From Lumbricus terrestris (lineage: Eukaryota; Annelida; Clitellata; Crassiclitellata; Lumbricidae), in contig OX457042.1 of the NCBI GenBank assembly GCA_949752735.1, positions 36,390,368 to 36,454,367 of the forward strand: a stretch of DNA of 64,000 nucleotides, given 5' to 3'. The translations under genes and the position numbers were made by a program. Every line of letters starts with the position of its first letter. The first letter of the stretch is position 1. The notes below the pieces were generated by a model. It ran no database searches and was not told where the DNA came from. It worked only from the letters and a program-made list of their open reading frames with translations. Shown one piece after another: positions 1-10,952 of this stretch.

Positions 1-614
1 CTGCATGCCCGTAATCCAAACAATATAGTTGCCAACGAATGCAATAAATTAGAGCGCAGCGACCTATCGACGGCATCACAACACGCATCCCAACATGCAA
101 AGCACTCCGTAAGTAACCGGCTCATTGAACACATGCAAGATAAGTAAGCAATTGAATTAGATGGTGATATATGGTTACATATGCAGTACATTCAAGTTTT
201 AGATTAAATAACCTGCGCTTTACGAAAGAATTCGGCACTTTCGAACCTATAATTTAGCTGATGTTCCACCTGGCGCTTATGAAGCTATCAGCTGGCCACG
301 AACATTTTCGCTATTATTTTGAACACTTAGGTAGAGGCATATTTCTATTAATTCGGCAGCTTTATCGTAGCTTTATCGTTACAACATACAGTGTATTAAA
401 CGTCACAATGCGTGGCTCCAATTTGATTTATTGTTAGATCACATTACACGTTTCCTATCGCTTTAATTTTTACTGTTGCTACTTGCGTAGATTACTTACT
501 TACAGAGCGCTTTGCATGCTGGGATGCAGTGGACAGTTGTTGTCGATAGGTCGCTGCGTTCTATTTCAGTGTGCATTCGTTGGCAGCCATATTGTTTGGA
601 GTACGGGCATGCAG
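1..614. mobile_element. Foldback (long inverted repeat) DNA element
   Basis: The first about 118 bases are repeated, inverted and diverged, at about 495-614. The outer ends read CTGCATGCCCGTA and its complement. The roughly 375-bp middle has no ORF. This is the layout of a non-autonomous foldback or MITE-type DNA transposon. The left flank is outside the window, so no target duplication can be checked. The right end abuts a LINE 3' tail. Confidence 0.6.
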
Positions 615-617
615 TGT

Positions 618-850
618 GCGTGTTTACCCGTAATTTATTAGCGCCCCTTCAAGATAACTACTCAGAGGCGCTCCCGGCCGAGAAAAAGCAAAAAACAGTC
701 TTCAACAGTTTGTGAAATTGAAAACAGCTTGGGAGTGCCGCATAGTCAAGGGAAGTCCATTCCAGGTTGTTGGACCAACCACAGAGAACGAACGCCTCTG
801 CATTGTTGTGTGAAGGTATCTTCCGCCAAAAAGGTCAATTGCGAGCCCCC
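618..850 (-). mobile_element. 5'-truncated LINE 3' end
   Basis: Read on the minus strand, this gives the C-terminal end of a non-LTR reverse transcriptase (MQRRSFSVVGPTTWNGLP, a hallmark end motif of CR1/L2-like RTs). It is followed by an untranslated tail reading GGGAGCGCCTCTGAGTAG and GGGGCGCTA. The same motif and tail occur at 28080-28757. Only the last about 230 bp remain, as is usual for 5'-truncated retroposition. Confidence 0.7.
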
Positions 851-1814
851 GTCTATAGCTCACGTCGGGCGCTAGTGTATACACGAGGGACATAAATACT
901 GTATAACTTGAAAAATACATTAAGTTGTCAGACCTGTCGATTAAGCTCTCATCTCCTCTTACGCTAATACTGACCAAAAACCTGAGAATGGTCGTGTCGC
1001 TAAACGAAAGCAAAACTAGTCAGTTACGCGAATGCCATAAATGTAATTAAAAACCGGTCAAAAATCAACTTTACTCGCTCACTTTTACCCAGGCTTCATC
1101 ACAAAAATTAGTAAACTTGTGCGTACTTGTCTCGTGTACACAAAAGACCCGCCATTTTTAAACTGTTGCTAGGCAATCAGATCGAAAATCTTATCTTAAA
1201 ATCAGAGCAAGTAATCTTACCGATGTGGCGATTTCTAAAGGCACATAAGTAAATTTTTAGATCAATCTAACAAACAAATTGCTCTATTATAAAAGCTATT
1301 TTGCAAATATTCAATGTCCAATGAGAAAGCCATAAAAATTTTTGGTGCCATCTAGCGGAAGAGCGTGCGCTCCAATAAATTATATAACATCGAGCATAAA
1401 AGCATAGACTAACTTATTTAGCGCTCTAACTTTGTCTAACACACGTGGGTATAATTAGTTCATTAGGTTAACTTCGCGTCTTCGCCAGAGTCAAAACTAA
1501 CTTTCATGAAAATAAGTTGGGCCAATGTGGGTTAGCATCTCACAGGCGAAACATTCGGTCGCCGCCAAATCTCGTTGAGAAAGAATACTTACGCTCTTTT
1601 ATTGGACTTTACGCTCGTCTATTCGTGAGAAAGTTGCGTAGGCCTACGTCTAGTGACGGTTCTAGACTTTTCCAACAGGCGCATCAGCCGCGCATGGAGA
1701 GGCCTGGAACATTAGGAAAGGGTCAGCTGGAATGTTGGATGTCTTGTTTCGTCAAAGCCACGATGTAGCCTAAGAAATTAAGAAAACTGAAAGCGTCAGA
1801 GTAGTTCTGCATTG
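851..1814. other. Unassigned stretch
   Basis: No convincing exon, RNA gene or repeat boundary is visible. The ORFs here are short and show no family motif. Confidence 0.4.
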
Positions 1815-2044
1815 TTTTGTTTGTTTGTATGCGCACTTGTTGTAGCGCCTCTTCCAGTCCTCAACCACTACTCAGAGGCGCTCCCGACTACAGCGCGGAC
1901 ACTGCATCGGAGTTTTACGCCGAAGCACTGAGCAATTGCGAGTGAAGGACTTGCCCAAGGTCCTTATACGCGGCGACTCGAGGTGGATTCGAACCTCCAA
2001 CCTTTCGGCTTCAAGGCAACGACGCCACCACCACCGCGCCCTAC
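1815..2044 (-). mobile_element. tRNA-derived SINE, LINE-tailed
   Basis: Minus-strand reading starts with a tRNA-like head containing a B-box-like GGTTCGAATCC. A body follows, and then a tail nearly identical to the 3' end of the local LINE (GAGCGCCTCTGAGTAG and GGCGCTA, then ACAAACAAA). Close copies lie at 54160-54385 and 57490-57712, so this is a dispersed family. Confidence 0.75.
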
Positions 2045-2718
2045 ACTGGAGAGTGGAGAGGCACGAATTTTGAATTTACCTAGGTCTCTATGCCTCAACA
2101 ACCTGAAAAGCAGCGGTTGACACCGAATTTTAGGATTCGGGCCGTTCCCCGCCAATCCCTCCCTCCCTCGATCCGTCCCTCCCTCCATCCCACCATCCCT
2201 CCCACCCTCCTTCCATCACTCCCATTCTCCCACCCATCCTTCCTCACACCCTCCCTCCCACCACCCCCTCTCTCCCACCCTCCCTCCCACCCTCCCTCTC
2301 ACCCTTCCAACCTCGATCCCACCCTCGATCCCTCCCTCTCGATCATGCCCTCTCACCCTCCCTCCCTCCCTGACCACCACCACCCCACCCCACCACCCTC
2401 CGACCTCCACCGGTACGCGGCCCGTGAAATCCGGACTGGCGAAAACGCTGGCCTTAAACACCTCTAAAACGGTGTCAACCGCTGCTTTTATGCGTATGGG
2501 ACCCGAAAGAAAAGTGGTGTAATAAACCTGTGAGGGAAACGGCAGTAGGGAAAATGAGGGTTCCCCACCCTGGCCCCCATGGTGGCAGAGATTCGCGAAC
2601 CTCTCCACTGCGTGTCCCATGCCGAGACGGACACAGTAGTGAAAAGGTGCTAAACTGTCGAAATGCATCCCCGTCAAACAGACAGACACACAGAGTCTTC
2701 TCTTAATTTATATAGATA
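2045..2718 (-). mobile_element. Helitron-like 5' fragment with CCCT-rich array
   Basis: On the minus strand the sequence begins A|TCTATATAAATTAAG, close to the start of the Helitron-like element at 42055. About 2150-2400 is a CCCTCCC-rich array, so the element's own strand is G-rich, the same orientation as in the 42-kb copy. No CTRR end was found at the low-coordinate side, where a SINE abuts, so this is probably truncated. Proline-rich reading frames in the array are compositional artefacts. Confidence 0.45.
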
Positions 2719-3542
2719 TGATATGTTAGCAACTGGCTTTAGCTGATTAATTCTTATCGTAAAAGAGCCAGACAGTTCTTAAGCAATTAATTGCGGTTTC
2801 AATGACTTTGAGAATGTTTCACGATAGGCCTACATGCATTGCAGTATCGCGAATTCTTAATGCAGGACTTCGAGTATGAGGGTCCAATACATCATGGCCC
2901 GTATGCACTAGAGGGTATAACTATATCTGGCTTAAATCTGGCCTATTCGGGAATACTGGGTTATTTCCGTATGCATGGCTTGAGATTAGCGAATTAGACT
3001 AGGTATAACGTTATTCCAACTCCGAATTAGGTGTAAGTCGGCTACTCCAACTGTGAACAATAGACGGCCGACTTTAGCTGGACAGCGCGAACAATAGTCA
3101 GCCGTCGATATTTCCCTGTGGCCCGACTTTAGGTCTGAATCCGTTTACCCCACGCTGGCAACGACCGCATATAAATATCTTTCACGCATGCGCGCTCAGC
3201 TATAACCTATTGAATTGGGGAAGAGCAAGCGTCATGCATCGTCGGGTGCAAGGAATGTGCAGATTAGTTATGTTTCTTGCTATATTGTCTCGTGCATACA
3301 GATAAATTCCAATGGCTATGTCGGGAGTTGCTAAGTCGGGTATAGGCACTATACATAGATTACCTTATGCCGTAAAATTGTCATGTGCATACCGGCCAGG
3401 ACTTTTTTAACGTGCAGTTGTAGGCCTACACAAAATGTGCAGTTCCAAATGGATTTGTGCTGTTGTATAAGCACTTCTAGCCTATAGGCTACAGCTAAAA
3501 CTAGCAAAAGGTCCGATTTGAACCAATTTACCATGGAAGATG
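2719..3542. other. Unassigned stretch
   Basis: A-T rich single-copy-looking sequence. No coding or RNA feature could be recognised. Confidence 0.4.
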
Positions 3543-3599
3543 GGATCCGATCGCTCCACATGCTCCTGCGGTGTTATACGGGCATGTGGAGCGATCGGA
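3543..3599. repeat. Inverted repeat
   Basis: ATCCGATCGCTCCACATG and its complement are separated by about 20 bases, giving a perfect potential hairpin. It overlaps the start of the LINE RT fragment. Confidence 0.7.
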
Positions 3600-3795
3600 T
3601 GAGGACGGTAGCATCAAAAGAATCATGCGTGCGGAAGTACAGGGACGCCGCAGCCGTGGGCGGCAGAAGAAGAGATGGATGGATATGATCCAGCAGGACA
3701 TGGAATTTCTTGGTCTGAGAAAGGAAGACGCTGGAGACAGAACAACATGGAGACAAAGGATCCGAGTGTGTGACTCCTCCACAGCGGGGGATTAA
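3571..3795 (+). pseudogene. LINE reverse transcriptase C-terminal fragment
   Basis: The frame reads LYGHVERSDEDGSI, then RRSRGRQKKRWMDMI and DRTTWRQRIR. This is the usual carboxy-terminal tail of non-LTR (RTE/CR1-like) reverse transcriptases, where a G-R-P/Q-K-x-R-W motif precedes an R-x-x-W-R motif. Catalytic RT and endonuclease domains are absent, so this is a dead 3' remnant. Similar remnants of other lineages occur at 27740-27960 (plus) and 34217-34426 (minus). Confidence 0.7.
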
Positions 3796-4055
3796 TCGTA
3801 GCCAGAAGGACAAGAAGTAGACCATGGAAGATGGGAAAGGAAAGGGGTTGTGCAGTTCTAAAAATTCCTTAAAAGCAGCCTTGCAATACATGATAGATCT
3901 AAGGCGGGGGCCGCATCGATGTGCGAGAGCGCTGGACTATCAAGTCTCCACGAGACGCAGAGCGCAAGGATCCATGCACGACCTGGTTGGTCGGAGACGG
4001 GAACACAGAGCACCCTGACGGTAGGCCTACGTGTAATATTCAGACCACAATCCAG

Positions 4056-4333
4056 CAGTGGCGGCACCAGGATTTCAGTTTTGAGGGGCTAAATCCTCGC
4101 GGAGGAAATTAAAAATTGCCCATTTTCATCCACCAAAAATTCTGACGACCCGTTTTTTAGTCATTCGTCCGAAATCTCATGGATGATGTAAGCTTATGTA
4201 TTTCATTTTTAGGGTGGCTTATCGTGGAAAATATTTCAGTTTTAGCCTAAATGTAAAAAACCGGATGGGCATTTTTAGGGGGCTTTGCCCCCGGCTGGCC
4301 TTTTAGGGGGCTTAGCCCCTAGCGCTGTCACTG
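4056..4333. mobile_element. MITE (hAT-type) with 8-bp TSD
   Basis: Inverted ends are CAGTGGCGGCACCAGG and CTAGCGCTGTCACTG. It is flanked by a perfect 8-bp target duplication, CAATCCAG (4048-4055 and 4334-4341). No coding capacity. The same family occurs at 20582-20859 and 35160-35466. Confidence 0.85.
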
Positions 4334-4341
4334 CAATCCAG

Positions 4342-4788
4342 CATCATTGTATTACAAAAACTATTTATTTTAACGGGTATAGGCCTATATGCTGCGCATG
4401 TGACCAGAAATCAGACGACGATTTTTCAGACCGGCGGGAAAGAGTTTACAAAGAAACGGCAAATCAGAAAAGCATGGAGATACGCACGAGGCGATCAAAG
4501 AAAACCGTGATTGATAAACGATCATAGAATTATTTAAAACGTAAAAGCAAACATGCATGCCTACAAGGAATTCTTTAAGTTTATATAAGCAAAACTTACT
4601 GGATTGTGATTTTTTATGGCCTGCGCGCCTTAAATCGTCATAGTCATCCTAGGCTATATGTTTCATCGCGCATCGACCTAATTACAGCTCAGCCACTATA
4701 ATAATAGGCTACAATAAAATATTATCATAGGCCTATCTCAGCTATCTGGTCTCCGACCCTCAGAAATGAGGATGGATAGCATCATCAT
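4342..4788. other. Unassigned stretch
   Basis: A-T rich with short unconvincing ORFs. It lies downstream of the IL-17 receptor-like gene and may include its distal 3' untranslated region or intergenic DNA. Confidence 0.35.
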
Positions 4789-4796
4789 CATCTGGC

Positions 4797-5026
4797 CAGT
4801 GGCGTAGACAAGGGGGTTTCGGGGTCAAACCCCCAGGTTATTTATCCACTTAAATAAGAAAAACAAAACAATTGTTTGTAGTAACAATTGTTTTTCTTAC
4901 TTTATTCCCTTTCTAACCTTATTCTCTTTTCATTTACTCTATTACTGTTGGGTTGGTGTGAGGAAGGGCATAATAAAAAGCCCCAAACTCCCCCTCCCCC
5001 ATCATAAATTTCCGGCTTCGCCACTG
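4797..5026. mobile_element. MITE in the receptor 3' UTR
   Basis: Ends CAGTGGCGTAGACAAG and CCGGCTTCGCCACTG are inverted. They are flanked by 8-bp duplications CATCTGGC (4789-4796) and TATCTGGC (5027-5034), which differ at one base. It starts 11 bases past the receptor stop codon. On the minus strand it holds the first AATAAA after the stop (4901-4906), so it may supply the gene's polyadenylation signal. Confidence 0.8.
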
Positions 5027-5037
5027 TATCTGGCACG

Positions 5038-6047
5038 TTAGATAAAGATTCCATCTGATTCAAGATGTCTGTCGAATTCGTCATTAAGCTTGACTGCGTT
5101 TGAAAAGAAAGTTGTAAAACTAATGGATTCGGACGAGGAATTGCTTGATTCGAAGAAGAAATATTCCTCTGAGTTGATTTCTTTCTTGCTACATTGCCAT
5201 TGTTTGTATCGCATTGTTGATTCTAAATTGTTCTCGTGTTGACGCTCGACTTCTAAAAGCGAACAATTAATCCGATCGACGCTTCTGCACATAAAATGAC
5301 ATTGTGCACTTCTGGCCATCTGTGCTTTGGTGTCACCCAGCCCAGCGCAGCAATGCTGGGTCAGTGAAGCCTCGGCGAGAAAGTATGTGGAACTTACACC
5401 TGAGTCGTTGAAGCTTTGCTTGTACTCATTCCGCTCATCATTATGTTGGCACGTTTTACTCCTGCAACTTCCGCAGCAGTTTGTGTTCGCAGCAGTCCGT
5501 CCTAATTCCTTAAATACTTCGTAACTTTTTCTAAAATCGTCTGCATTGGATTCCGAAATGCACGACATCGTCTGATTATTTCGCCAAAGTTCTTCAATGA
5601 ACTCCATCAGTTGATAGTTTTTCTTGACCTTTAGATCAGGCAGACCTACTTCTGCAGCGCTCCTGTCTTGATAACACGGCAGCATTATCTGACAGAATTT
5701 CATATAAGTAACCTCTGACTGGAACTCTCTTCTGATGATTTCAATCGCACTATGAAACATATTATCGTCGATTGGCATTGATTCGGAATCATGCCCAGAA
5801 TCTCTTCTTTCATCACTGGTTGCGTATCGACCAGCCGCATCTGTTGCAGACCTGATAATCAACACAGAGTCCGCCAAAGCAATTCTTCTCTTTAGGACTC
5901 GCACATTACTGCAACCATCTATGGATATCACTTCATATTTGTTGCACAGTTCTAAGAAAGCTGACAGACGATCGATGACGTGGACGTCGTAGAGCTTTAC
6001 GTCATTACCGTAAATGAGAAACAAGTATTTCTTCGTTGCATTCAGAC
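5038..6047 (-). CDS. IL-17 receptor-like exon 8 (SEFIR domain and stop)
   Basis: The acceptor TTTTTTTGTCTAG completes a Gly codon split with exon 7. It encodes 336 residues and a TAA stop. The SEFIR fold is seen as first strand KKYLFLIYGNDV, strand EVISIDG, strand ALADSVLIIRS, and the late helix YQLMEFIEELWRN. This domain mediates homotypic binding to SEFIR adaptors in IL-17 signalling (family knowledge). A Ser/Asp-rich tail with scattered cysteines (for example CCGSCRSKTC) follows and has no recognised domain. A 2-kb minisatellite begins about 20 bases upstream of the acceptor. Confidence 0.85.
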
Positions 6048-6066
6048 CTAGACAAAAAAACGAAAT

Positions 6067-8053
6067 AGAGACTGATCAATTGCAACGTAACAGCGACTGA
6101 TCAATAATTGCAACGTAACAGCGACTGATCAATAATTGCAACGTAACAGCGACTGATCAATTGCAACGTAACAGAGACTGATCAATTGCAACGTAACAGC
6201 GACTGATCAATAATTGCAACGTAACAGCGACTGATCAATAATTGCAACGTAACAGCGACTGATCAATTGCAACGTAACAGAGACTGATCAATTGCAACGT
6301 AACAGCGACTGATCAGTTGCAACGTAACAGCGACTGATCAGTTGCAACGTAACAGCGACTGATCAGTTGCAACGTAACAGCGACTGATCAGTTGCAACGT
6401 AACAGAGACTGATCAATTGCAACGTAACAGCGCCTGATCAATTGCAACGTAACAGCGACTGATCAATTGCAACGTAACAGCGACTGATCAGTTGCAACGT
6501 AACAGAGACTGATCAATTGCAAAGTAGCAGAGACTGATCAATTGCAACGTAACAGCGACTGATCAATTGCAACGTAACAGCGACTGATCAATTGCAACGT
6601 AACAGCGACTGATCAGTTGCAACGTAACAGCGACTGATCAGTTGCAACGTAACAGCGACTGATCAGTTGCAACGTAACAGCGACTGATCAGTTGCAACGT
6701 AACAGAGACTGATCAATTGCAACGTAACAGCGCCTGATCAATTGCAACGTAACAGCGACTGATCAATTGCAACGTAACAGCGACTGATCAGTTGCAACGT
6801 AACAGAGACTGATCAATTGCAAAGTAGCAGAGACTGATCAATTGCAACGTAACAGCGACTGATCAATTGCAACGTAACAGCGACTGATCAATTGCAACGT
6901 AACAGCGACTGATCAGTTGCAACGTAACAGCGACTGATCAGTTGCAACGTAACAGCGACTGATCAGTTGCAACGTAACAGAGACTGATCAGTTGCAACGT
7001 AACAGCGACTGATCAGTTGCAACGTAACAGCGCCTGATCAATTGCAACGTAACAGCGACTGATCAGTTGCAACGTAACAGCGACTGATCAGTTGCAACGT
7101 AACAGCGACTGATCAGTTGCAACGTAACAGCGACTGATCAGTTGCAACGTAACAGCGCCTGATCAATTGCAACGTAACAGAGACTGATCAATTGCAAAGT
7201 AGCAGAGACTGATCAATTGCAACGTAACAGCGCCTGATCAATTGCAACGTAACAGCGACTGATCAATTGCAACGTAACAGCGACTGATCAGTTGCAACGT
7301 AACAGAGACTGATCAATTGCAAAGTAGCAGAGACTGATCAATTGCAACGTAACAGCGACTGATCAATTGCAACGTAACAGCGACTGATCAATTGCAACGT
7401 AACAGCGACTGATCAATTGCAACGTAACAGCGACTGATCAGTTGCAACGTAACAGCGACTGATCAGTTGCAACGTAACAGCGACTGATCAGTTGCAACGT
7501 AACAGCGACTGATCAGTTGCAACGTAACAGCGACTGATCAGTTGCAACGTAACAGCGACTGATCAGTTGCAACGTAACAGCGACTGATCAGTTGCAACGT
7601 AACAGCGACTGATCAATTGCAACGTAACAGCGACTGATCAGTTGCAACGTAACAGCGACTGATCAATTGCAACGTAACAGCGACTGATCAATTGCAACGT
7701 AACAGCGACTGATCAGTTGCAACGTAACAGAGACTGATCAATTGCAACGTAGCAGAGACTGATCAATTGCAACGTAACAGCGACTGATCAGTTGCAACGT
7801 AACAGAGACTGATCAATTGCAACGTAGCAGAGACTGATCAATTGCAACGTAACAGCGACTGATCAATTGCAACGTAACAGCGACTGATCAATTGCAACGT
7901 AACAGCGACTGATCAGTTGCAACGTAACAGCGACTGATCAGTTGCAACGTAACAGCGACTGATCAGTTGCAACGTAACAGCGACTGATCAGTTGCAACGT
8001 AACAGCGACTGATCAGTTGCAACGTAACAGCGACTGATCAGTTGCAACGTAAC
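6067..8053. repeat. Minisatellite, 25-bp unit, higher-order 300-bp period
   Basis: About 79 copies of CGACTGATCARTTGCAACGT plus AACAG, 25 bp each. A few 28-bp units have an extra TAA, and variants carry AGACTG, CGCCTG or AAAGTAGC. Blocks of twelve units repeat: rows at 6421-6600 equal rows at 6721-6900, so recent block duplication occurred. It lies in receptor intron 7, immediately upstream of the exon 8 acceptor. There are no unique spacers, so it is not a CRISPR array. Confidence 0.97.
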
Positions 8054-9668
8054 GTAGGCCTGCAACGTAGGCCTATTGCTCTCCGCTACAATAGATGGTC
8101 TTCTGATTTGCTTGCTTAATTGTGACTCGAGTCTGCTATCTTTCGATAGGGCGATAGTATAATCGCAGAAACCTATAGGCCCTACTAACCTTGCGATAAT
8201 TGTAATGCAGGCTAGATATAGATCTACAAGAGAGTTGAATGCGGTCAAGAGTGGGGAATAGCCTGAGTAAAATAGAATAAAGAAAATCAAGAGATTTAAT
8301 GGAAATAGGAAGCGAGATTTGAAACCTGTAGGCCTATTTAAAAGCCGATAGCTACCGAATATTTTAGGCCTCCTCGGCTTGACCCCTCGGATTTTGACCT
8401 GGCACCGGAACGAAAAAGGCAACTCTGGCTATTGCGGATTGATTTGATATAGCGCAGATGAATAGGCTGGTCTCTTTGACGTGGCTTTTGTGGGCGCTGA
8501 TAAATTCTCGAAGATTTACATTACGTTACATTAGCCTAATTTGAAATGCAGCTCACAATGTGTTGAGCCGCGAAGGCATGTCTTGCATGTGGTGACAGGC
8601 ACTGAGCCTACTGAGCCTAATAATATTAGGCTAACGTCGCCGCTTATGGGCGGCCTCTTCAGATGTAGCCTAATAATAATCAACACAGAGGGACCCGGTA
8701 CACGGGTAGAGTAATGGATAACAGTATTATAACACGTTGGCCAAGAGTGCGAGAGGTAGGCCTAGTGAGTTCGAGCCCCCGTTGGGCGTATTTGTAGGCT
8801 GCTATTAGCGCCATGTATTGCAGGCCGTCTGTTCAGTTAGTAAGCTTATAGTTAAGATTTATGTAGCCTATTCTGTTTACAAATCTGAGTTCCTGTAAAT
8901 TGTTTCAACTGTATAATTGTAGGCTTACACTGTAACAGGTTGCGGTCTGTCAACCGGATTAAACGAAAATGATTACCGTGGTTTCAAGTTTCTGTTTGAA
9001 ACGGCTTCTGTTTATTTTCAGATTTTCAGTTTAACTATCAAAGTGGATCGACTCGTCACGCTTTTCGTCAATTATTTTCATGTTAACATTCACACGGACA
9101 TGATTAGACTTAGACCCGACCAACGCAGAGTCACGATCAGGAGCATTATCATTAGGCTATGTTTCTCTGGAAAAGGCGCCCTAAGAAGGATGGGCAGCTT
9201 CCGTTATGATTATGACTGACTATTAATAATGGTGCATCAACGTAAATCGGATGATCGTAGAAACATTGCAAAAATTCTCAATCGATGACCACTTCAACTT
9301 TAAAAATATTATTATTGTAGTCGAGAGTATATTAATGCCTATAATGGCGCTATATAATTAATTACATGATCACACTAGATAATATAAAATTATATATATA
9401 TCTGATCGTCAGATAATATTTACCAGAATATACCAATCAGGTCATTTTCTTACGAGCAGAAGTCTACTGCGTACAAAATATAAAGTAGCATCATTCAGTA
9501 AACTGAGCGCCTCTGAGTAGAGATCTTGAAGGGGCGCTATATAAATTCATGTGATTGATAAACTGTTTCATCAGTAGGCTACGGCCGCTACGCATACTGT
9601 GTAGCCTACCTGGTAGTAGTACTGTCTAACAGCATTAAAGTCATGCTGTAAAAATGTCCATCGCTAAC
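8054..9668. other. Rest of receptor intron 7
   Basis: Mostly unassigned. About 9503-9545 carries a LINE/SINE tail fragment (GAGCGCCTCTGAGTAGAG, then GGGGCGCTATATAAAT). About 8725-8790 has a weak tRNA-like stretch with GAGTTCGAGCCCC, too degenerate to call. Confidence 0.5.
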
Positions 9669-9999
9669 CTTTCGTTTGGCAGTGGTGGCGTCTCATTCGA
9701 TAAATCCTCCGCACAGACAGAACAAGAACGAGAAGGACGACGATTAGTAGTAGACCCACGACTAGACCAATGACGATTGCTCCATCCGGAAGTGACGTAT
9801 CGTCAGGACTAAGTGTGATTGGCACATTTACTGGCATGATATTCCCGATTCTAGTTGTCATTGTAGTCCTTGTAGTAGTTGTCATTGTAGGCTTTGTAGT
9901 AGTTGTCGTCTTAGTAGAAGTTGTCGTCTCTTCTGTTGTTGGAACGATGAGGCCAACGTCTAGTGCAGTAATCCAACATCCACAATATTCTGGCTGAAT
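9669..9999 (-). CDS. IL-17 receptor-like exon 7 (stalk and membrane helix)
   Basis: It starts after CTTGCTTAAG in phase 0 (an AG six bases further in is also in frame) and ends ACGAAAG|GTTAGC in phase 1. It encodes PEYCGCW, then a Thr-rich stalk (PTTEETTTSTKTTTTTKP onward) suited to O-glycosylation. A 23-residue membrane helix follows (AIVIGLVVGLLLIVVLLVLV region), with a basic stop-transfer VRRIYRMRRHH. A threonine stalk this long is not usual in vertebrate IL-17 receptors and may be a local expansion. Confidence 0.85.
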
Positions 10000-10315
10000 C
10001 TTAAGCAAGGAAACAGTAGATATGAAGATTTAGTAGCACCAATGCACGGGAGGTTATTGTTAATTTGTTATTAGTTATTACTATGAGTGTAATTAATTAT
10101 TGCTGGGTGCGATGATAAAACACGAATCCTCGCTTTCTAATGTTCACAGAAGCGATTAAACCGCAAAATTAAACCGAAAGCCGATTTTACCATGCGTTAG
10201 ATACGGTACCGTACCCCAAAATCTAGTGCTACGAATCAAATCTCCGAAACCCGAATCCTCTGAAGTGAACAGAATTCAGGCTCTAGATGATGCGTCGCCA
10301 GGACATCAGTATGCA

Positions 10316-10321
10316 TAGATA
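10316..10321. repeat. Left target-site duplication TAGATA
   Basis: Identical to 19741-19746 on the other side of the Maverick-like element. A 6-bp duplication is diagnostic of Maverick/Polinton integrases. Confidence 0.95.
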
Positions 10322-10516
10322 AGTAGTTGGCTAAGTACCACTGTTCGGACATCGACCAATAGGAAAGCGGCATTTTTGTCACGTGACCTAATTAATATTC
10401 ATGTGGATTTGAGTACCACTATGAGGACAGCAACCAATGGCAAGCCGCCGAATTGTCACGTGACCTCATTATGTTAATTAGTCCCGCCCCTAATTAATAT
10501 TCATGTTGTGACGTCA
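10322..10516 (+). repeat. Left terminal inverted repeat
   Basis: The 195 bases match the complement of 19546-19740 without indels. By eye there are five mismatches, all beyond the first about 128 bases. Weaker similarity continues to about 10615. It contains CCAAT, two CACGTG E-box motifs and a TGACGTCA CRE-like site (10509-10516). Confidence 0.95.
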
Positions 10517-10952
10517 TATTCTAGTACTTTCTGGACCATTCCAGAAGGTCTATTGTTCCTTTGACCGTCTACTTGTCCGTCCGCCTATCTGACTGCCTGT
10601 CTGTGTGCATACCTAGGTGATTAAGAAGCCGTTAATGATGTGCCCGCGGGTAATGGCTTTATTATGCATGATAAGAATCTCTATGGCGCCACAACGCAGA
10701 CGAATTTTAAAAAAAAAAACCAGAAAACTCCAAGATTTTCCACTTAGACAAAGCACTAAATTTTCACTTTTATCTTTTAATGCAGTGAATGTACTATAGT
10801 CAATGCTTTAATTTAATAATTAAATGCGTGCAAGGAGTATGCTTGTCAGATGGCGCCACTTATTGTAATTACTTTATTAAAAAGATGATACTTGCATCTT
10901 TAAGAATTATTTGTTAACCATTCTTTGCGAGTGATACACGTTTTGGGCAAAT
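10517..10952 (+). promoter_or_regulatory. Putative leader/promoter region of the element
   Basis: The 436 bases between the core repeat and the first ORF hold no supported gene. The CRE-like, E-box and CCAAT motifs of the repeat lie just upstream, and the whole gene block has only this upstream space. A promoter here is an inference. A short basic reading frame from the ATG at about 10683 is too short and unsupported to call. Confidence 0.4.

Noticed and set aside
2090..2467. Proline-rich ORF
   Set aside because: Product of the CCCT array, no conserved domain.
6067..8053. CRISPR array
   Set aside because: The 25-bp units are directly adjacent, with no unique spacers, inside an animal intron; it is a minisatellite.
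10617..10799. Small basic ORF before the RING gene
   Set aside because: The frame opens with GTG and internal ATGs give very short products without recognisable features.
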